Source: Acinetobacter lanii
Lineage (GTDB): Bacteria; Pseudomonadota; Gammaproteobacteria; Pseudomonadales; Moraxellaceae
Assembly (NCBI RefSeq): GCF_011578285.1
Contig: NZ_CP049916.1
Location: 2,728,001 to 2,792,000, forward strand
Length of the DNA stretch: 64,000 nt
Reading direction: 5' to 3'
In this document: piece after piece, positions 37,840-46,478 of the stretch
Numbering within the stretch: the first letter of the stretch is position 1
Layout of the letters: each line of letters opens with the position of its first letter
The notes under the pieces: generated by a model
The model's database searches: none
Seen by the model: the letters and a program-made list of their open reading frames with translations, nothing else
What the model was told of the DNA's origin: nothing
Position numbers and translations under genes: made by a program

Positions 37840-37909
37840 GCTTGGATAAGCCATTCACATCGACTAAGATAGTTGAAGCATTATTTATTTAGGATCATCG
37901 CTCAACTCT

Positions 37910-38878
37910 ATGTATTTCATTCAGCCCACTCGCAACATTCCCAATTTAGAACACGTTCTAAATACTTTACCGAGTCTGCAAATGATTAATATAGAAGACC
38001 TGCACTTATATGATCCAACCATTATCGCAATTGCGGATGTAAATGACTTTCTCCATTATCAATGGTCTTTGCCCACGATTGTGATTGGGGATGAAACCCA
38101 AGGCACAGAACTGTCGCAAGCGTGGGAACTCGGTGCTTTAGCAGGTTGGATTTGGACCAGACTGCCTGCACAACTTGAACAATCGATTTTAAAAATTGAT
38201 GCGCAATATAAGCGTAATCAAGACAGTCGTGATCTACCTTCGGCTGCTGAATTACAAAAGAAACTCCTGCCCAATCCGATTGAACTGCAAAATTATAAAG
38301 TTGAAACTTTATTCCAACCCTCTGCTTATCTTTCAGGGGATTGGTACGATTATTGGAAAATCAGTGACAAAGAAATCATGTTCTATTTGGCCGATGTGTC
38401 AGGACATGGCGTCACCAGTTCACTGCTTACCTCTTGGATGGCAGCTTTCCATGGTCGTTCTAAAACGCCACGTGAGTTGTTGAAAAAGCTCAACGGCATG
38501 TTGGTGCAAGAAAATATTGAAAAGCACATCACCATGATTGCCGGTATTTTGAATTTAGAAAGTCATCAATTAAAATGGTCCAGTGCAGGACATTATCCAC
38601 CTGCAATCATATTTGAACCGAATCAACCCCCTCGGGTTTTAAACACCAGTAGCTTTCCTTTGGGGCTAACCGAAGACTTAGAGATTGAAGAATTTGAGTG
38701 TGTATTGAACAAACATGCACGCTTTATTATTTGTTCAGATGGTGCACTTGAACCTTTTGATGGCGGCTTGAATGAGCAATTTGGTCAATTGGTCTATCAC
38801 TTACAAAATCAATCTTTTGAAGCGCCTGAGCATGTTGCAGACGATATTGCGATCCTCAGTTTTCGCAGAATGAATTAA
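37910..38878 (+). CDS. gigA: PP2C/SpoIIE-type serine phosphatase, GigA-like
   Basis: A 322-residue RsbU-like phosphatase. The first ~110 residues look like a degenerate receiver-type module. The PPM phosphatase core then shows GDWYDYW, LADVSGHGVTSSL and CSDGALEPFD, which supply the metal-binding Asp residues. In A. baumannii the related protein GigA works with the STAS protein GigB, dephosphorylating it and so affecting stress responses and antibiotic tolerance through the nitrogen phosphotransferase system. Here the STAS gene is next, 113 bp downstream. The start ATG has an AGGA 15 nt upstream, a rather long spacing. Confidence 0.85.
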   Translation: MYFIQPTRNIPNLEHVLNTLPSLQMINIEDLHLYDPTIIAIADVNDFLHYQWSLPTIVIGDETQGTELSQAWELGALAGWIWTRLPAQLEQSILKIDAQYKRNQDSRDLPSAAELQKKLLPNPIELQNYKVETLFQPSAYLSGDWYDYWKISDKEIMFYLADVSGHGVTSSLLTSWMAAFHGRSKTPRELLKKLNGMLVQENIEKHITMIAGILNLESHQLKWSSAGHYPPAIIFEPNQPPRVLNTSSFPLGLTEDLEIEEFECVLNKHARFIICSDGALEPFDGGLNEQFGQLVYHLQNQSFEAPEHVADDIAILSFRRMN

Positions 38879-38991
38879 CTTTATAATCAGCATTATACGT
38901 TTTTTCCACTTAAACTCTGCCCTCCCACCTCTTGAGTATAGGGTTGGGCTATGTGATAATTTTCCAATCCTTCACTGCAAATGGCATTTAT

Positions 38992-39498
38992 ATGTCAACA
39001 GGTCATGTTGAATATGCAAGCTTGAATGGAACGCATATCTTCAAAATTATTGGTGAAGTGCGAGCCCAATCTTGTATAAGTCTTGACAAACTTTTGTCTC
39101 GGATTGAACAACAAAAAAACGTCACTGGCGCGATTGTTGATTTAACCCAAACCACATTTATCGATAGTACAGTCTTAGGTATTTTGGCGAAACTTGGCTT
39201 AAAGCTGAAGCAGACGCATCAAATCCAAGCGGTTATGTTATCTACAAATCCAGATATCACCACTCTAGCCAATAGTATGGGCTTGGGGCAGGTTTTTGTG
39301 ATCCTCAATTATTGTGGTGACCCGAACGTCTGCACCAATGAGTTACTTGATGAGCACATTAACCATAATGTGATGCTCTCGACGGTGCTTGATGCGCATC
39401 GCACACTCATGAAGTTGAATGAGAACAACCAAAACATGTTCGAGCCTTTGGTTAAGCAATTAGAGAAACAACAAGATACCATCGACCACAGCGTCTAA
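38992..39498 (+). CDS. gigB: STAS-domain anti-sigma factor antagonist, GigB-like
   Basis: A 168-residue protein with an N-terminal STAS domain (residues 5-110). The phosphorylation-site motif reads FIDSTVLGIL, so Ser59 is the likely phosphoacceptor. A C-terminal ~60-residue helical extension (LLDEHINHNVMLSTVLDAHRTL) is beyond the minimal STAS fold. It is the probable substrate of the phosphatase encoded just upstream. ATG at 38992 is chosen over a TTG at 38932 because the domain begins there. No anti-sigma kinase gene is alongside. Confidence 0.85.
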   Translation: MSTGHVEYASLNGTHIFKIIGEVRAQSCISLDKLLSRIEQQKNVTGAIVDLTQTTFIDSTVLGILAKLGLKLKQTHQIQAVMLSTNPDITTLANSMGLGQVFVILNYCGDPNVCTNELLDEHINHNVMLSTVLDAHRTLMKLNENNQNMFEPLVKQLEKQQDTIDHSV

Positions 39499-39547
39499 TT
39501 CTGCGTATCTTCATAATAATAAATTCTATATCGGTCGGGATAGCGTC

Positions 39548-40372
39548 ATGACTTTACTTTCTGTAGCTCAAATGAATTCACAAAATGACATTGAAGCAAA
39601 CTTCAATGTGATTGAGTCATTGATTCAGCAAAGTAAAGCCAATGGCGCGTCTTGCATCGTGTTCCCTGAAAACTTTGTTTGCTTTGCTGCGGGAAAACAG
39701 CGTGAAACCGCAGCTCGTTTTGATGAACTCAAACAACGTTTAGAAAATCTTGCACATCAATATCAAATCTGGATTGTGGCAGGCACATTACCCTGCCCCT
39801 ATCGTCCAGATGGCACAATCGTGCCTGATGGTCGTGTGCGTACTACGAGTTTGTGTATTAGCCCTGAAAGAACTGAAGCGCGTTATGACAAAATCCATTT
39901 GTTTGATGTACAGGTGGCCGATGGCGTTGGAGGTTATCAGGAGTCAAAGAATTTTGAGCCGGGTACAGATTTGGCTGTGGCGAAAACCCCATTTGGCAAT
40001 ATCGGGCTGATGGTCTGTTATGATTTGCGTTTTCCTGAGTTGGCATTATCGCTACGTAATTTAGGTGCAAATATACTGACTGCCCCTGCTGCTTTTACTT
40101 ATTTGACCGGTCAAATGCATTGGCAATTGTTATTGCAAGCGCGTGCGATGGACAGTCAATGTCAGATCTTAGGTGCAGCGCAGCAAGGTTGGCATGGTGA
40201 AAAACGTCAAACTTGGGGACATGCTGGAGCCACCAATAGTCGTGGTCAGGTGCTAGATCTTGTTCATGCTGAGGGTGCTCAATTGATTACGGTGCCTTTT
40301 GATTTAGAAGAACAGGCGAAAATCCGTGAATCAATGCCATTAATGCAACATCGAAAATTAATTCAGTTTTAA
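39548..40372 (+). CDS. Nitrilase-superfamily amidase (Nit1-like)
   Basis: A 274-residue carbon-nitrogen hydrolase with the complete catalytic triad: Glu41 in VFPENF, Lys115 in RYDKIHLF and Cys157 in MVCYDLRFPE. The sequence is close to the Nit1/NIT subgroup, which hydrolyses deaminated glutathione (a metabolite-repair role); omega-amidase is the alternative. It is on the same strand as the GigA/B-like pair, 49 bp behind, but functional linkage is uncertain. The ATG follows TCGGGATAGCGTC. Confidence 0.9.
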   Translation: MTLLSVAQMNSQNDIEANFNVIESLIQQSKANGASCIVFPENFVCFAAGKQRETAARFDELKQRLENLAHQYQIWIVAGTLPCPYRPDGTIVPDGRVRTTSLCISPERTEARYDKIHLFDVQVADGVGGYQESKNFEPGTDLAVAKTPFGNIGLMVCYDLRFPELALSLRNLGANILTAPAAFTYLTGQMHWQLLLQARAMDSQCQILGAAQQGWHGEKRQTWGHAGATNSRGQVLDLVHAEGAQLITVPFDLEEQAKIRESMPLMQHRKLIQF

Positions 40373-40382
40373 GCATTTACGC

Positions 40383-40399
40383 TTTGTAAAAATTACAAA
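40383..40399. promoter_or_regulatory. Upstream palindrome in the ohr promoter region
   Basis: TTTGTAA and TTACAAA are perfectly inverted around AAA. This is the kind of site used by MarR/OhrR-type repressors. Confidence 0.45.
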
Positions 40400-40437
40400 A
40401 TCACTGCTTATTTTATCTGCAAAATCAGCCACGATCT

Positions 40438-40457
40438 TAATTCATTATAATGAATTA
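40438..40457. promoter_or_regulatory. 20-bp perfect palindrome overlapping a -10 box before ohr
   Basis: TAATTCATTATAATGAATTA is self-complementary over 20 bp and contains TATAAT at 40446-40451. It ends 10 nt before the ohr start, next to the AGGATAAG ribosome-binding site, so a bound repressor would block transcription. Confidence 0.55.
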
Positions 40458-40467
40458 GGATAAGTTC

Positions 40468-40893
40468 ATGTCTTTAGAAAAAATTGCTTATACCGCAAAA
40501 GCCAAAGCCACGGGTGGTCGTGATGGTCGTGCAACATCATCAGACGGAATTTTAGATGTGCAATTGGCTGTGCCTAAAGAAATGGGTGGACCGGGAGGCG
40601 GAACCAACCCTGAACAATTGTTCGCTGCGGGTTACTCGGCATGTTTCTTGGGTGCAATGAAGTTCGTTGCCAATCGCGATAAAATCAGTATTCCAAAAGA
40701 TGCTTATATTGAGGGTGAAGTGAGCATTGGTCCGATTCCTACAGGGTTTGGAATTGCGGCAACACTTAATATTCATTTGGAAGGTTTAGAGCAAAGTGAA
40801 GCACAAAAGCTCGTGGATGCTGCGCATATTGTCTGCCCTTACTCAAATGCGACACGCAATAATATTGATGTGACGTTGAATGTGATTGTTTAA
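40468..40893 (+). CDS. ohr: Organic hydroperoxide resistance protein Ohr
   Basis: A 141-residue Ohr/OsmC-family thiol peroxidase that reduces organic and fatty-acid hydroperoxides. The two catalytic cysteines are Cys59 (AAGYSACFLGAM) and Cys123 (IVCPYSNATRNNIDV). The conserved Arg is in the N-terminal GGRDGRA. The full motif set places it in Ohr and not OsmC. In most bacteria ohr is controlled by the MarR-type sensor OhrR; no ohrR lies adjacent, but two palindromes do. Confidence 0.93.
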   Translation: MSLEKIAYTAKAKATGGRDGRATSSDGILDVQLAVPKEMGGPGGGTNPEQLFAAGYSACFLGAMKFVANRDKISIPKDAYIEGEVSIGPIPTGFGIAATLNIHLEGLEQSEAQKLVDAAHIVCPYSNATRNNIDVTLNVIV

Positions 40894-40960
40894 CGATAGG
40901 TTAACATGCTGATATGTATCGACATATTAGCATTTCTATGAACAATATATCTCTGTTATT

Positions 40961-42429
40961 CCCAAGTAGAAATGTCCTACCTAATAACCAAATAGAAATG
41001 TCCTATATGGAAATTTCCAAGTCAAGCACAGGATTCAGATTTCGTTGTTCAATCGCTGTTTTCTGTGCTCGTCTACGTGGCATCTTTTGAGAACGATTGC
41101 GTTTGTTTTGTTGTTCCAGTTGTTCATGCTGTTGTTGAATATGTGCCAGCACAGAACCCAAACGTTTATTCTCAACGATCTCTCGTTGATTGAGCTGACT
41201 TAATTTATCGAAGAGGCTGTAACTGATTTTTCTTCCATGATATTCAATGGCTACAGTACCATCCGGATATTCCAGGAACTCAAGATACTTGCCGATCAAA
41301 CTTTGATTTTCTTCTGTGTTTTCCAACATATATACGCATTTATCATAAGTAATTGTCAGGCTGTTAGTGACCCTGCGGGGTTCACGCCAGGTAAAAATAT
41401 CATCTAATTCTTCGGCTGTTTCAGTGACAGTCCGATGCAGATCCTTGGGATTAAAGGCCATCTTGGCAAATTTACGATTAAATTGCTTAATAAAGCACGG
41501 CAGCCAGGCATTCGCTTGCTCAATCGAACTAATACCTTCCAGGCGCATTTCTTTAATCAAACGGTCTTGAAGTGTTCTATTGGCGCGTTCTACACGACCT
41601 TTGGCTTGAGGGGAGTTAGCGAAGATGATATCGATATTGAGAGTGCTCAGCACACGTCCAAACTGGGTAATCTTGGTGTCTTTCTTGCTGCTTTGATTCA
41701 CCCTAAAAACTGAATGTTTGTCACTGTAAAATGCCAATGGCTTACCATGCTGTTCGATATATAAACGTGTCGAAATCATATAGTCAAAGGTTGATTCTGA
41801 TTCACAGAAGCGTAAATGCTGTAATTTACCTGTGGCATCATCGATAAACACCAGCAGACAGCATTTAGCAGCGCGTCCTTCAAACCAGTCATGGTGTGAG
41901 CCATCAATTTGGATCAGTTCACCAAAGCAATCCCGGTTGTAACGAGGCTGATACCGGCGTTTCAGGCGCTTGGATCGAGGAATCCATAAATCGGCTGCAA
42001 TCATCCAAGAACGCAGGGTTTCTACTGAAAGATCGAATCCATGTACGGTGGTGAGCTTTTCATGCGCTAAAGTGGGTCCAAAACCATGGAGTTGGTCAGA
42101 AACAATATTGAGACACTTGAGTCTGATTTCTTCAGGAATTTTGGAATTGCTGATTTGGCCACGACCGGCATGGGCTAATGCAGCGGGACCTTGAGCTTTG
42201 TATTTGTGCAGTAAGCGTCTGATCTGACGTTCTGAGATATGAAGTAGCTGAGCAGCCTGGGATTGAGTTATGCGTTGATCACAGATTTCCTGCAAAACCG
42301 ACAATCGTTTAAGTTCTTTATCCGACATAGACACCAACATATCAAACCGTCCGCTAAGAAAATTGCAAAAGTGCATATTCTAAAAGCGGACATTTTTACT
42401 TTGGAGAAACCGGACATTTCTATTTTGGG
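40961..42429. mobile_element. ISNCY-type (IS1202-like) insertion sequence
   Basis: A 1469-bp element with one transposase gene on the minus strand. The ends are imperfect inverted repeats (CCCAAGTAGAAATGTCC and CCCAAAATAGAAATGTCC), and each end carries a second, inner copy of the same word (40988-41003 and 42388-42404), 24-26 bp inward. No target duplication is evident; flanks read GTTATT and CTTACA. The boundaries are therefore set by the repeats only. Confidence 0.75.
41003..42340 (-). CDS. ISNCY-type DDE transposase
   Basis: A 445-residue transposase. The N-terminal Leu/Arg-rich helix-turn-helix reads ITQSQAAQLLHISERQIRRLL, followed by a second HTH-like zone. The integrase core has DDE residues in LIQIDGSHHDWFEG, FYSDKHSVFR and GRVERANRTLQDRL. 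A C-terminal basic, Gln-rich tail is present. The same architecture is known in the IS1202/ISNCY group. There is no visible frameshift. The start is uncertain: ATGs exist at 42376, 42340 and 42328; 42340 is chosen. Confidence 0.85.
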   Translation of the reverse strand: MLVSMSDKELKRLSVLQEICDQRITQSQAAQLLHISERQIRRLLHKYKAQGPAALAHAGRGQISNSKIPEEIRLKCLNIVSDQLHGFGPTLAHEKLTTVHGFDLSVETLRSWMIAADLWIPRSKRLKRRYQPRYNRDCFGELIQIDGSHHDWFEGRAAKCCLLVFIDDATGKLQHLRFCESESTFDYMISTRLYIEQHGKPLAFYSDKHSVFRVNQSSKKDTKITQFGRVLSTLNIDIIFANSPQAKGRVERANRTLQDRLIKEMRLEGISSIEQANAWLPCFIKQFNRKFAKMAFNPKDLHRTVTETAEELDDIFTWREPRRVTNSLTITYDKCVYMLENTEENQSLIGKYLEFLEYPDGTVAIEYHGRKISYSLFDKLSQLNQREIVENKRLGSVLAHIQQQHEQLEQQNKRNRSQKMPRRRAQKTAIEQRNLNPVLDLEISI

Positions 42430-42499
42430 CTTACAATCTCATTTCGCATAAGAAATTTTATGTTAAATATTGCATAGTCCAAATAATCAGAGAATAACA

Positions 42500-42925
42500 A
42501 TGGGAATAGAATATTTTATTATCGGAATGAGTAGTGATGGTGCTGCTACAAAAAAAGAAGTCTTAGAAATATTTAGTCCTTATTATACTGAAAAAGAAGA
42601 GAACTATTACTTTCTAGATTATGGCAAAGAAATTCACGACGGATACATAGTTCATAATGAATGTCACTTTGATATAGACTTTTATGAACATAATTTAGCT
42701 GTAAAGGCTGTAACAATCTTTAAACCTTGTAGTGATATTAGATTAGAAAAAGCTGTTTTTCAGTTAATACATTTATTCCCTATGATTTTTACTTATCCAG
42801 TGGATCCTTTAGTAGTTATCACCGCAAATCAGAAATGTATTGAAGTGATTAAGGAAGAACATCCTGATTTATTACCTGATTTAAAAATAATTTCATCGTT
42901 TGAAGAATATAATGATGCTATTTAA
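42500..42925 (+). CDS. AT-rich orphan protein next to the ISNCY element
   Basis: A 141-residue protein I cannot assign. It starts MGIEYFIIGMSSDGAATK and is acidic, soluble and rich in aromatic residues, with no signal peptide or membrane segment. The composition and size fit the small immunity proteins that accompany contact-dependent or type VI toxins, but no toxin, Rhs or VgrG gene is here. Base composition is lower in GC than the flanking core genes. The ATG at 42500 follows a weak AGAGAATAACA. It starts 71 bp past the IS end, suggesting a remnant of transferred DNA. Confidence 0.7.
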   Translation: MGIEYFIIGMSSDGAATKKEVLEIFSPYYTEKEENYYFLDYGKEIHDGYIVHNECHFDIDFYEHNLAVKAVTIFKPCSDIRLEKAVFQLIHLFPMIFTYPVDPLVVITANQKCIEVIKEEHPDLLPDLKIISSFEEYNDAI

Positions 42926-43034
42926 ACAGCCCAAGTACAGCAGCTTAGGATTTTTTGTAGAATCTTAACGTTTCACGCTTTATTTAAAATCAACACATCA
43001 TTGTTTTATTGAGATTTATTTAATAATTTTTAGA

Positions 43035-44522
43035 TCAATTCGCCGCTTCATTCGTGACCCTTAATACTTCTTCAAGCGTGGTCTTTCCTTCTAATACTTT
43101 ACGCAATCCATCTGCTCGAATCGAACCTGCTTGCTGACGCACATAATTTTCAAGTTCATATTCAGCAGCATTGCCATGAATTAAACGACGCATTTGTTCA
43201 TCAACAGGTGCAATTTCATATATCGCAGTTCGACCACTAAAGCCCGTATGCGAACAATGTTCACAGCCTTTTGGATGGGGAAGTTTTAAATCAGAGTTCG
43301 AATTCACTTCTTTAAAAATTTCTTTTTCAAAACTGTCTGCTTCATGCCACGTATGGCAATGCTTACACAAAGTCCGAACCAATCGCTGTGCGATGACTCC
43401 AATCAGTGAACTTGCCAATAAAAATGGTTCAATGCCCATGTCTTTAAGACGTGTCACTGCACCAATCGCAGTGTTGGTATGTAGCGTCGATAACACCAAG
43501 TGTCCGGTTAGTGAGGCTTGAACTGCAATTTCAGCCGTTTCTAAATCACGAATTTCACCCACCATCACCACATCAGGGTCCTGACGAAGCATGGCTTTTA
43601 AAGCACGAGCAAAGGTCATATCCACTTTGGTATTGACTTGAGTTTGCCCAATCCCTTCAAGTTGGTACTCGATGGGATCTTCAGCGGTCAGAATATTTTT
43701 AGAGCCATCATTGAGGTCAGACAATGCGGCATACAGCGTGGTGGTCTTCCCCGACCCTGTTGGACCTGTCACCAAGATAATGCCATGCGGTCGATGTACC
43801 AATTGAGTTAAACGGGTGTAATCATTTTCCATTAAGCCCAAATGGGTCATGTTCAAGCGACCGGCTTGTTTATCGAGCAAACGCATGACCACTCGTTCAC
43901 CATGGGAAGATGGCAATGTCGAAACACGCACATCCACTTCTCGCCCTGCAAGACGTAGCGATATACGACCATCTTGTGGAATGCGTTTTTCCGCAATATC
44001 CAGTTTCGCCATGACTTTAATACGAGATACCAACAGTGGTGCAAGCTCACGGCGGGGTTGTACAATCTCACGCAGTTGACCATCGACCCGTAAACGCACA
44101 GAGAGTTTTTTCTCAAACGCTTCAATATGAATATCAGACGCACCGACCCGAATCGCTTCAGACAATAAAGCATTGATTAAACGCACAATCGGCGCATCAT
44201 CTTCTTGATCCATCAGATCTTCGGTTTCAGGCACTTGATCGGCTAGACTGAGTAAATCAGGATGGTCTTCTAAACCTGCAGCCACTTGTTGAGACTCCCC
44301 GGTCTCGCCTGCATAGCTGGAAGTCAGCATCTGATTAAAATCTTGATCGGTAAACAGCTGATGGTGTGCAGTACGTCCTAAAAAACGACGTGCTTCTTGA
44401 ATGGCAATGAGTGAAGTATCTTGACGGCGCACAATAAAGGCTTGATCACCCTCGTAACGGAGCAATACGCCATGTTTTTTGGCAAAACTGTAAGGTATTT
44501 GTAGTTGTTTGAGGACTTGCAT
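43035..44522 (-). CDS. gspE: Type II secretion ATPase GspE
   Basis: A 495-residue GspE/PilB-family ATPase that powers type II secretion from the cytoplasmic face. The N-terminal domain occupies ~residues 1-110. DIHIEAFEKKLSVRLRVDG begins the N2 domain, the Walker A is GPTGSGKTTTLY, the Asp box and Walker B lie in AMLRQDPDVVMVGEIRDLETAE, and the His box is SLTGHLVLSTLHTN. Two CxxC pairs (LCKHC and GCEHC) form the zinc site typical of GspE. In Acinetobacter the gsp genes are scattered; no other gsp gene lies in this window. Confidence 0.92.
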   Translation of the reverse strand: MQVLKQLQIPYSFAKKHGVLLRYEGDQAFIVRRQDTSLIAIQEARRFLGRTAHHQLFTDQDFNQMLTSSYAGETGESQQVAAGLEDHPDLLSLADQVPETEDLMDQEDDAPIVRLINALLSEAIRVGASDIHIEAFEKKLSVRLRVDGQLREIVQPRRELAPLLVSRIKVMAKLDIAEKRIPQDGRISLRLAGREVDVRVSTLPSSHGERVVMRLLDKQAGRLNMTHLGLMENDYTRLTQLVHRPHGIILVTGPTGSGKTTTLYAALSDLNDGSKNILTAEDPIEYQLEGIGQTQVNTKVDMTFARALKAMLRQDPDVVMVGEIRDLETAEIAVQASLTGHLVLSTLHTNTAIGAVTRLKDMGIEPFLLASSLIGVIAQRLVRTLCKHCHTWHEADSFEKEIFKEVNSNSDLKLPHPKGCEHCSHTGFSGRTAIYEIAPVDEQMRRLIHGNAAEYELENYVRQQAGSIRADGLRKVLEGKTTLEEVLRVTNEAAN

Positions 44523-44578
44523 TACAACTTATTATGATGATTTAAATTGAATTGAGTGTACTCTAAGCATATGACAGC

Positions 44579-45442
44579 GTGAAGCCTGTTTTTTCAAAGA
44601 ATTTCGTTATAGGACGCTTAAGGGTGTTTCAGCAGCAAGAATTAAAGACCAACCCTCCCGTTATGAAGTGGTGGGGAGAACAAAAATTCGAATTGAATCA
44701 AGCTAAAGCGTGGCAATTTGGCTCGCTTTTACTGAGAATTACCCGAGGCTTGCAAGAGTGGCGTTTGGAATATTATCGGCCATTGGTTCAATACGACTAT
44801 GAACAAGCTTGGCATGAAATTGAGGATGTGAATTTTACCTTTCCGCAACCTGTGCATGTGGAACGCTATATGTTTCGAAAAACCGATGCCAGCTTTCAAC
44901 TGACGCCACGTTTGGCCGATCGTTCGGTGGTGATTCGTCCTGTCGATCCGATTTATATTCCTGCCGGTCAGCGTGGCACGCTGTATATCAGTACTCCGCT
45001 TTGGATTTCAGGTTATGTGCAAGGTCAAAAAGATCCGTTGTTCGATATTCCTGTGATTCAGCCCAAAGATACTTGGTTTGGTCCTGACCACCGCAATGGC
45101 GATATGTGCTATGCCACCTCAGTTGATGGTCGTACCGAGCTTCAGCTGCTACGCCCTCGTGCCTTTCGTGCCGTGACTCCGATTGATTTTCATAATATCA
45201 GTGGGCATCAACTGCGTTTTGACCGAATGAATGTCCCCGTTCCGGCATTGCCTTTATTTCATAGTGAAAGTACCGAGCGACTGTGGACTTCACAGATCAA
45301 AGTCATTCATGAAGGCATGGATCGTCCAGCACGGATCAAGATTGAAAATCGCACCCCACCGCTTGCCGGTGAAGTGTCCTATGTCAATCAGGCACGTGCG
45401 CCGGCTGGGGTTTTATTTAACATGTTCGATTCATTCTTTTAA
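44579..45442 (+). CDS. DUF432-like protein coupled to MscS
   Basis: A protein of up to 287 residues, soluble, with no membrane segment. It shows DUF432-like features such as PVDPIYIPAGQRGTLYISTPLW and IKIENRTPPLAG. It overlaps no other gene, and the MscS gene begins 9 bp after its stop, so the two are co-transcribed. A role in regulating or accompanying the channel is contextual only. The start is uncertain: GTG at 44579 is used, and an ATG at 44663 would remove 28 residues. Confidence 0.7.
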   Translation: MKPVFSKNFVIGRLRVFQQQELKTNPPVMKWWGEQKFELNQAKAWQFGSLLLRITRGLQEWRLEYYRPLVQYDYEQAWHEIEDVNFTFPQPVHVERYMFRKTDASFQLTPRLADRSVVIRPVDPIYIPAGQRGTLYISTPLWISGYVQGQKDPLFDIPVIQPKDTWFGPDHRNGDMCYATSVDGRTELQLLRPRAFRAVTPIDFHNISGHQLRFDRMNVPVPALPLFHSESTERLWTSQIKVIHEGMDRPARIKIENRTPPLAGEVSYVNQARAPAGVLFNMFDSFF

Positions 45443-45451
45443 GAGGACGCT

Positions 45452-46369
45452 ATGGCAGAAAGTATTTCCAAGACCATTACCGACAGTCTTAAAAGTATCT
45501 TTACCAATATCAATACTGAACGTGTGACTGAAATTTTAGTCGCAATTATTTTGTGTTTTATCGGCTTTTTGATTGCACGTTTGGTATCTAACACCTTTAT
45601 TCGCACCATTGGCAATAAGTTTAATGCACACCAACGTTTGGTTTGGCGACGCGGGATTTTCTATTTTATTTTCCTGATTTTTGTCATGGCAAGTTTAAAA
45701 GAAGCCGGCTTTAAACTCAGTGTATTTTTGGGTGCTGCGGGAATTTTAACCGTGGCATTGGGTTTTGCCTCGCAAACCTCAGCCACCAACTTAATCAGTG
45801 GTTTGTTTTTGATTGGTGAAGGTTCGTTTGAGATTGGCGATACCATTCAATTGACCTTGATTCGGGGGCATGTGATTGAGGGGGAAGTGATTTCGATTGA
45901 CCTGCTCTCGGTTAAACTTCTCACACAAGACAATGTCTATGTGCGACTCCCGAATGAACAACTGATTCGCGCCCCGGTGCACAATCTCTCCAAGTTTCCG
46001 ATACGGCGGATTCCAATCACGCTGGCGATTAATTTCCATGAAGACATTATTAAAGTACGTGAAGTGTTATTGGGCGTGGCGCAAACCTATCCATTGGTAT
46101 TGGCTGACCCGAAACCTGCGGTAACGGTGACCGCCTTTCGGGAATCCTCAATTGAATTGCTCTTTGCCGTGTGGTGTGAACGGCATAACTTTCTTAAAGT
46201 GCGCGATGAAATGCAAGAACGGATTCGCAATGGTTTCCTTGCCAATCAAATTGAAATTCCTGTACCGAAAATGGGCTTTGTCGATCGACCGCCGACTCAA
46301 GGCTTGGAAGATGAAGACTTAGATCGGTATGCCAATGCAAAAGATTTAAAACGTGAACCGAAAGCTTAA
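45452..46369 (+). CDS. MscS-family small-conductance mechanosensitive channel
   Basis: A 305-residue channel with three N-terminal transmembrane helices. The pore-lining TM3 reads FLGAAGILTVALGFASQTSATNLISGLFL with the Gly/Ala packing pattern of MscS, followed by the beta domain (GDTIQLTLIRGHVIEGEVISIDLLSVKL). The C-terminal alpha/beta cytoplasmic domain ends near residue 280. It opens under membrane tension to release osmolytes on hypo-osmotic shock. AGAGGACGCT precedes the ATG. It is the second gene of a DUF432-MscS pair. Confidence 0.93.
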   Translation: MAESISKTITDSLKSIFTNINTERVTEILVAIILCFIGFLIARLVSNTFIRTIGNKFNAHQRLVWRRGIFYFIFLIFVMASLKEAGFKLSVFLGAAGILTVALGFASQTSATNLISGLFLIGEGSFEIGDTIQLTLIRGHVIEGEVISIDLLSVKLLTQDNVYVRLPNEQLIRAPVHNLSKFPIRRIPITLAINFHEDIIKVREVLLGVAQTYPLVLADPKPAVTVTAFRESSIELLFAVWCERHNFLKVRDEMQERIRNGFLANQIEIPVPKMGFVDRPPTQGLEDEDLDRYANAKDLKREPKA

Positions 46370-46390
46370 CGCTATTTAAAGTCGTCCATA

Positions 46391-46432
46391 AACACAAGAA
46401 ACCCGCTATTTCCGAGCGGGTTTCTTGTGTTT
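46391..46432. terminator. Bidirectional terminator
   Basis: A long perfect stem of 17 bp (AACACAAGAAACCCGCT / AGCGGGTTTCTTGTGTT) with a 7-nt loop, between mscS and the converging DUF2339 gene. Confidence 0.85.
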
Positions 46433-46478
46433 GGAAGCATGCCCCAAAATTTAATTCAATCAATAAACACCTTTTGAG

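Noticed and set aside
42390..42500. Target-site duplication for the ISNCY element
   Set aside because: CATTTC occurs on both flanks but at unequal distances from the ends, so it is treated as chance.
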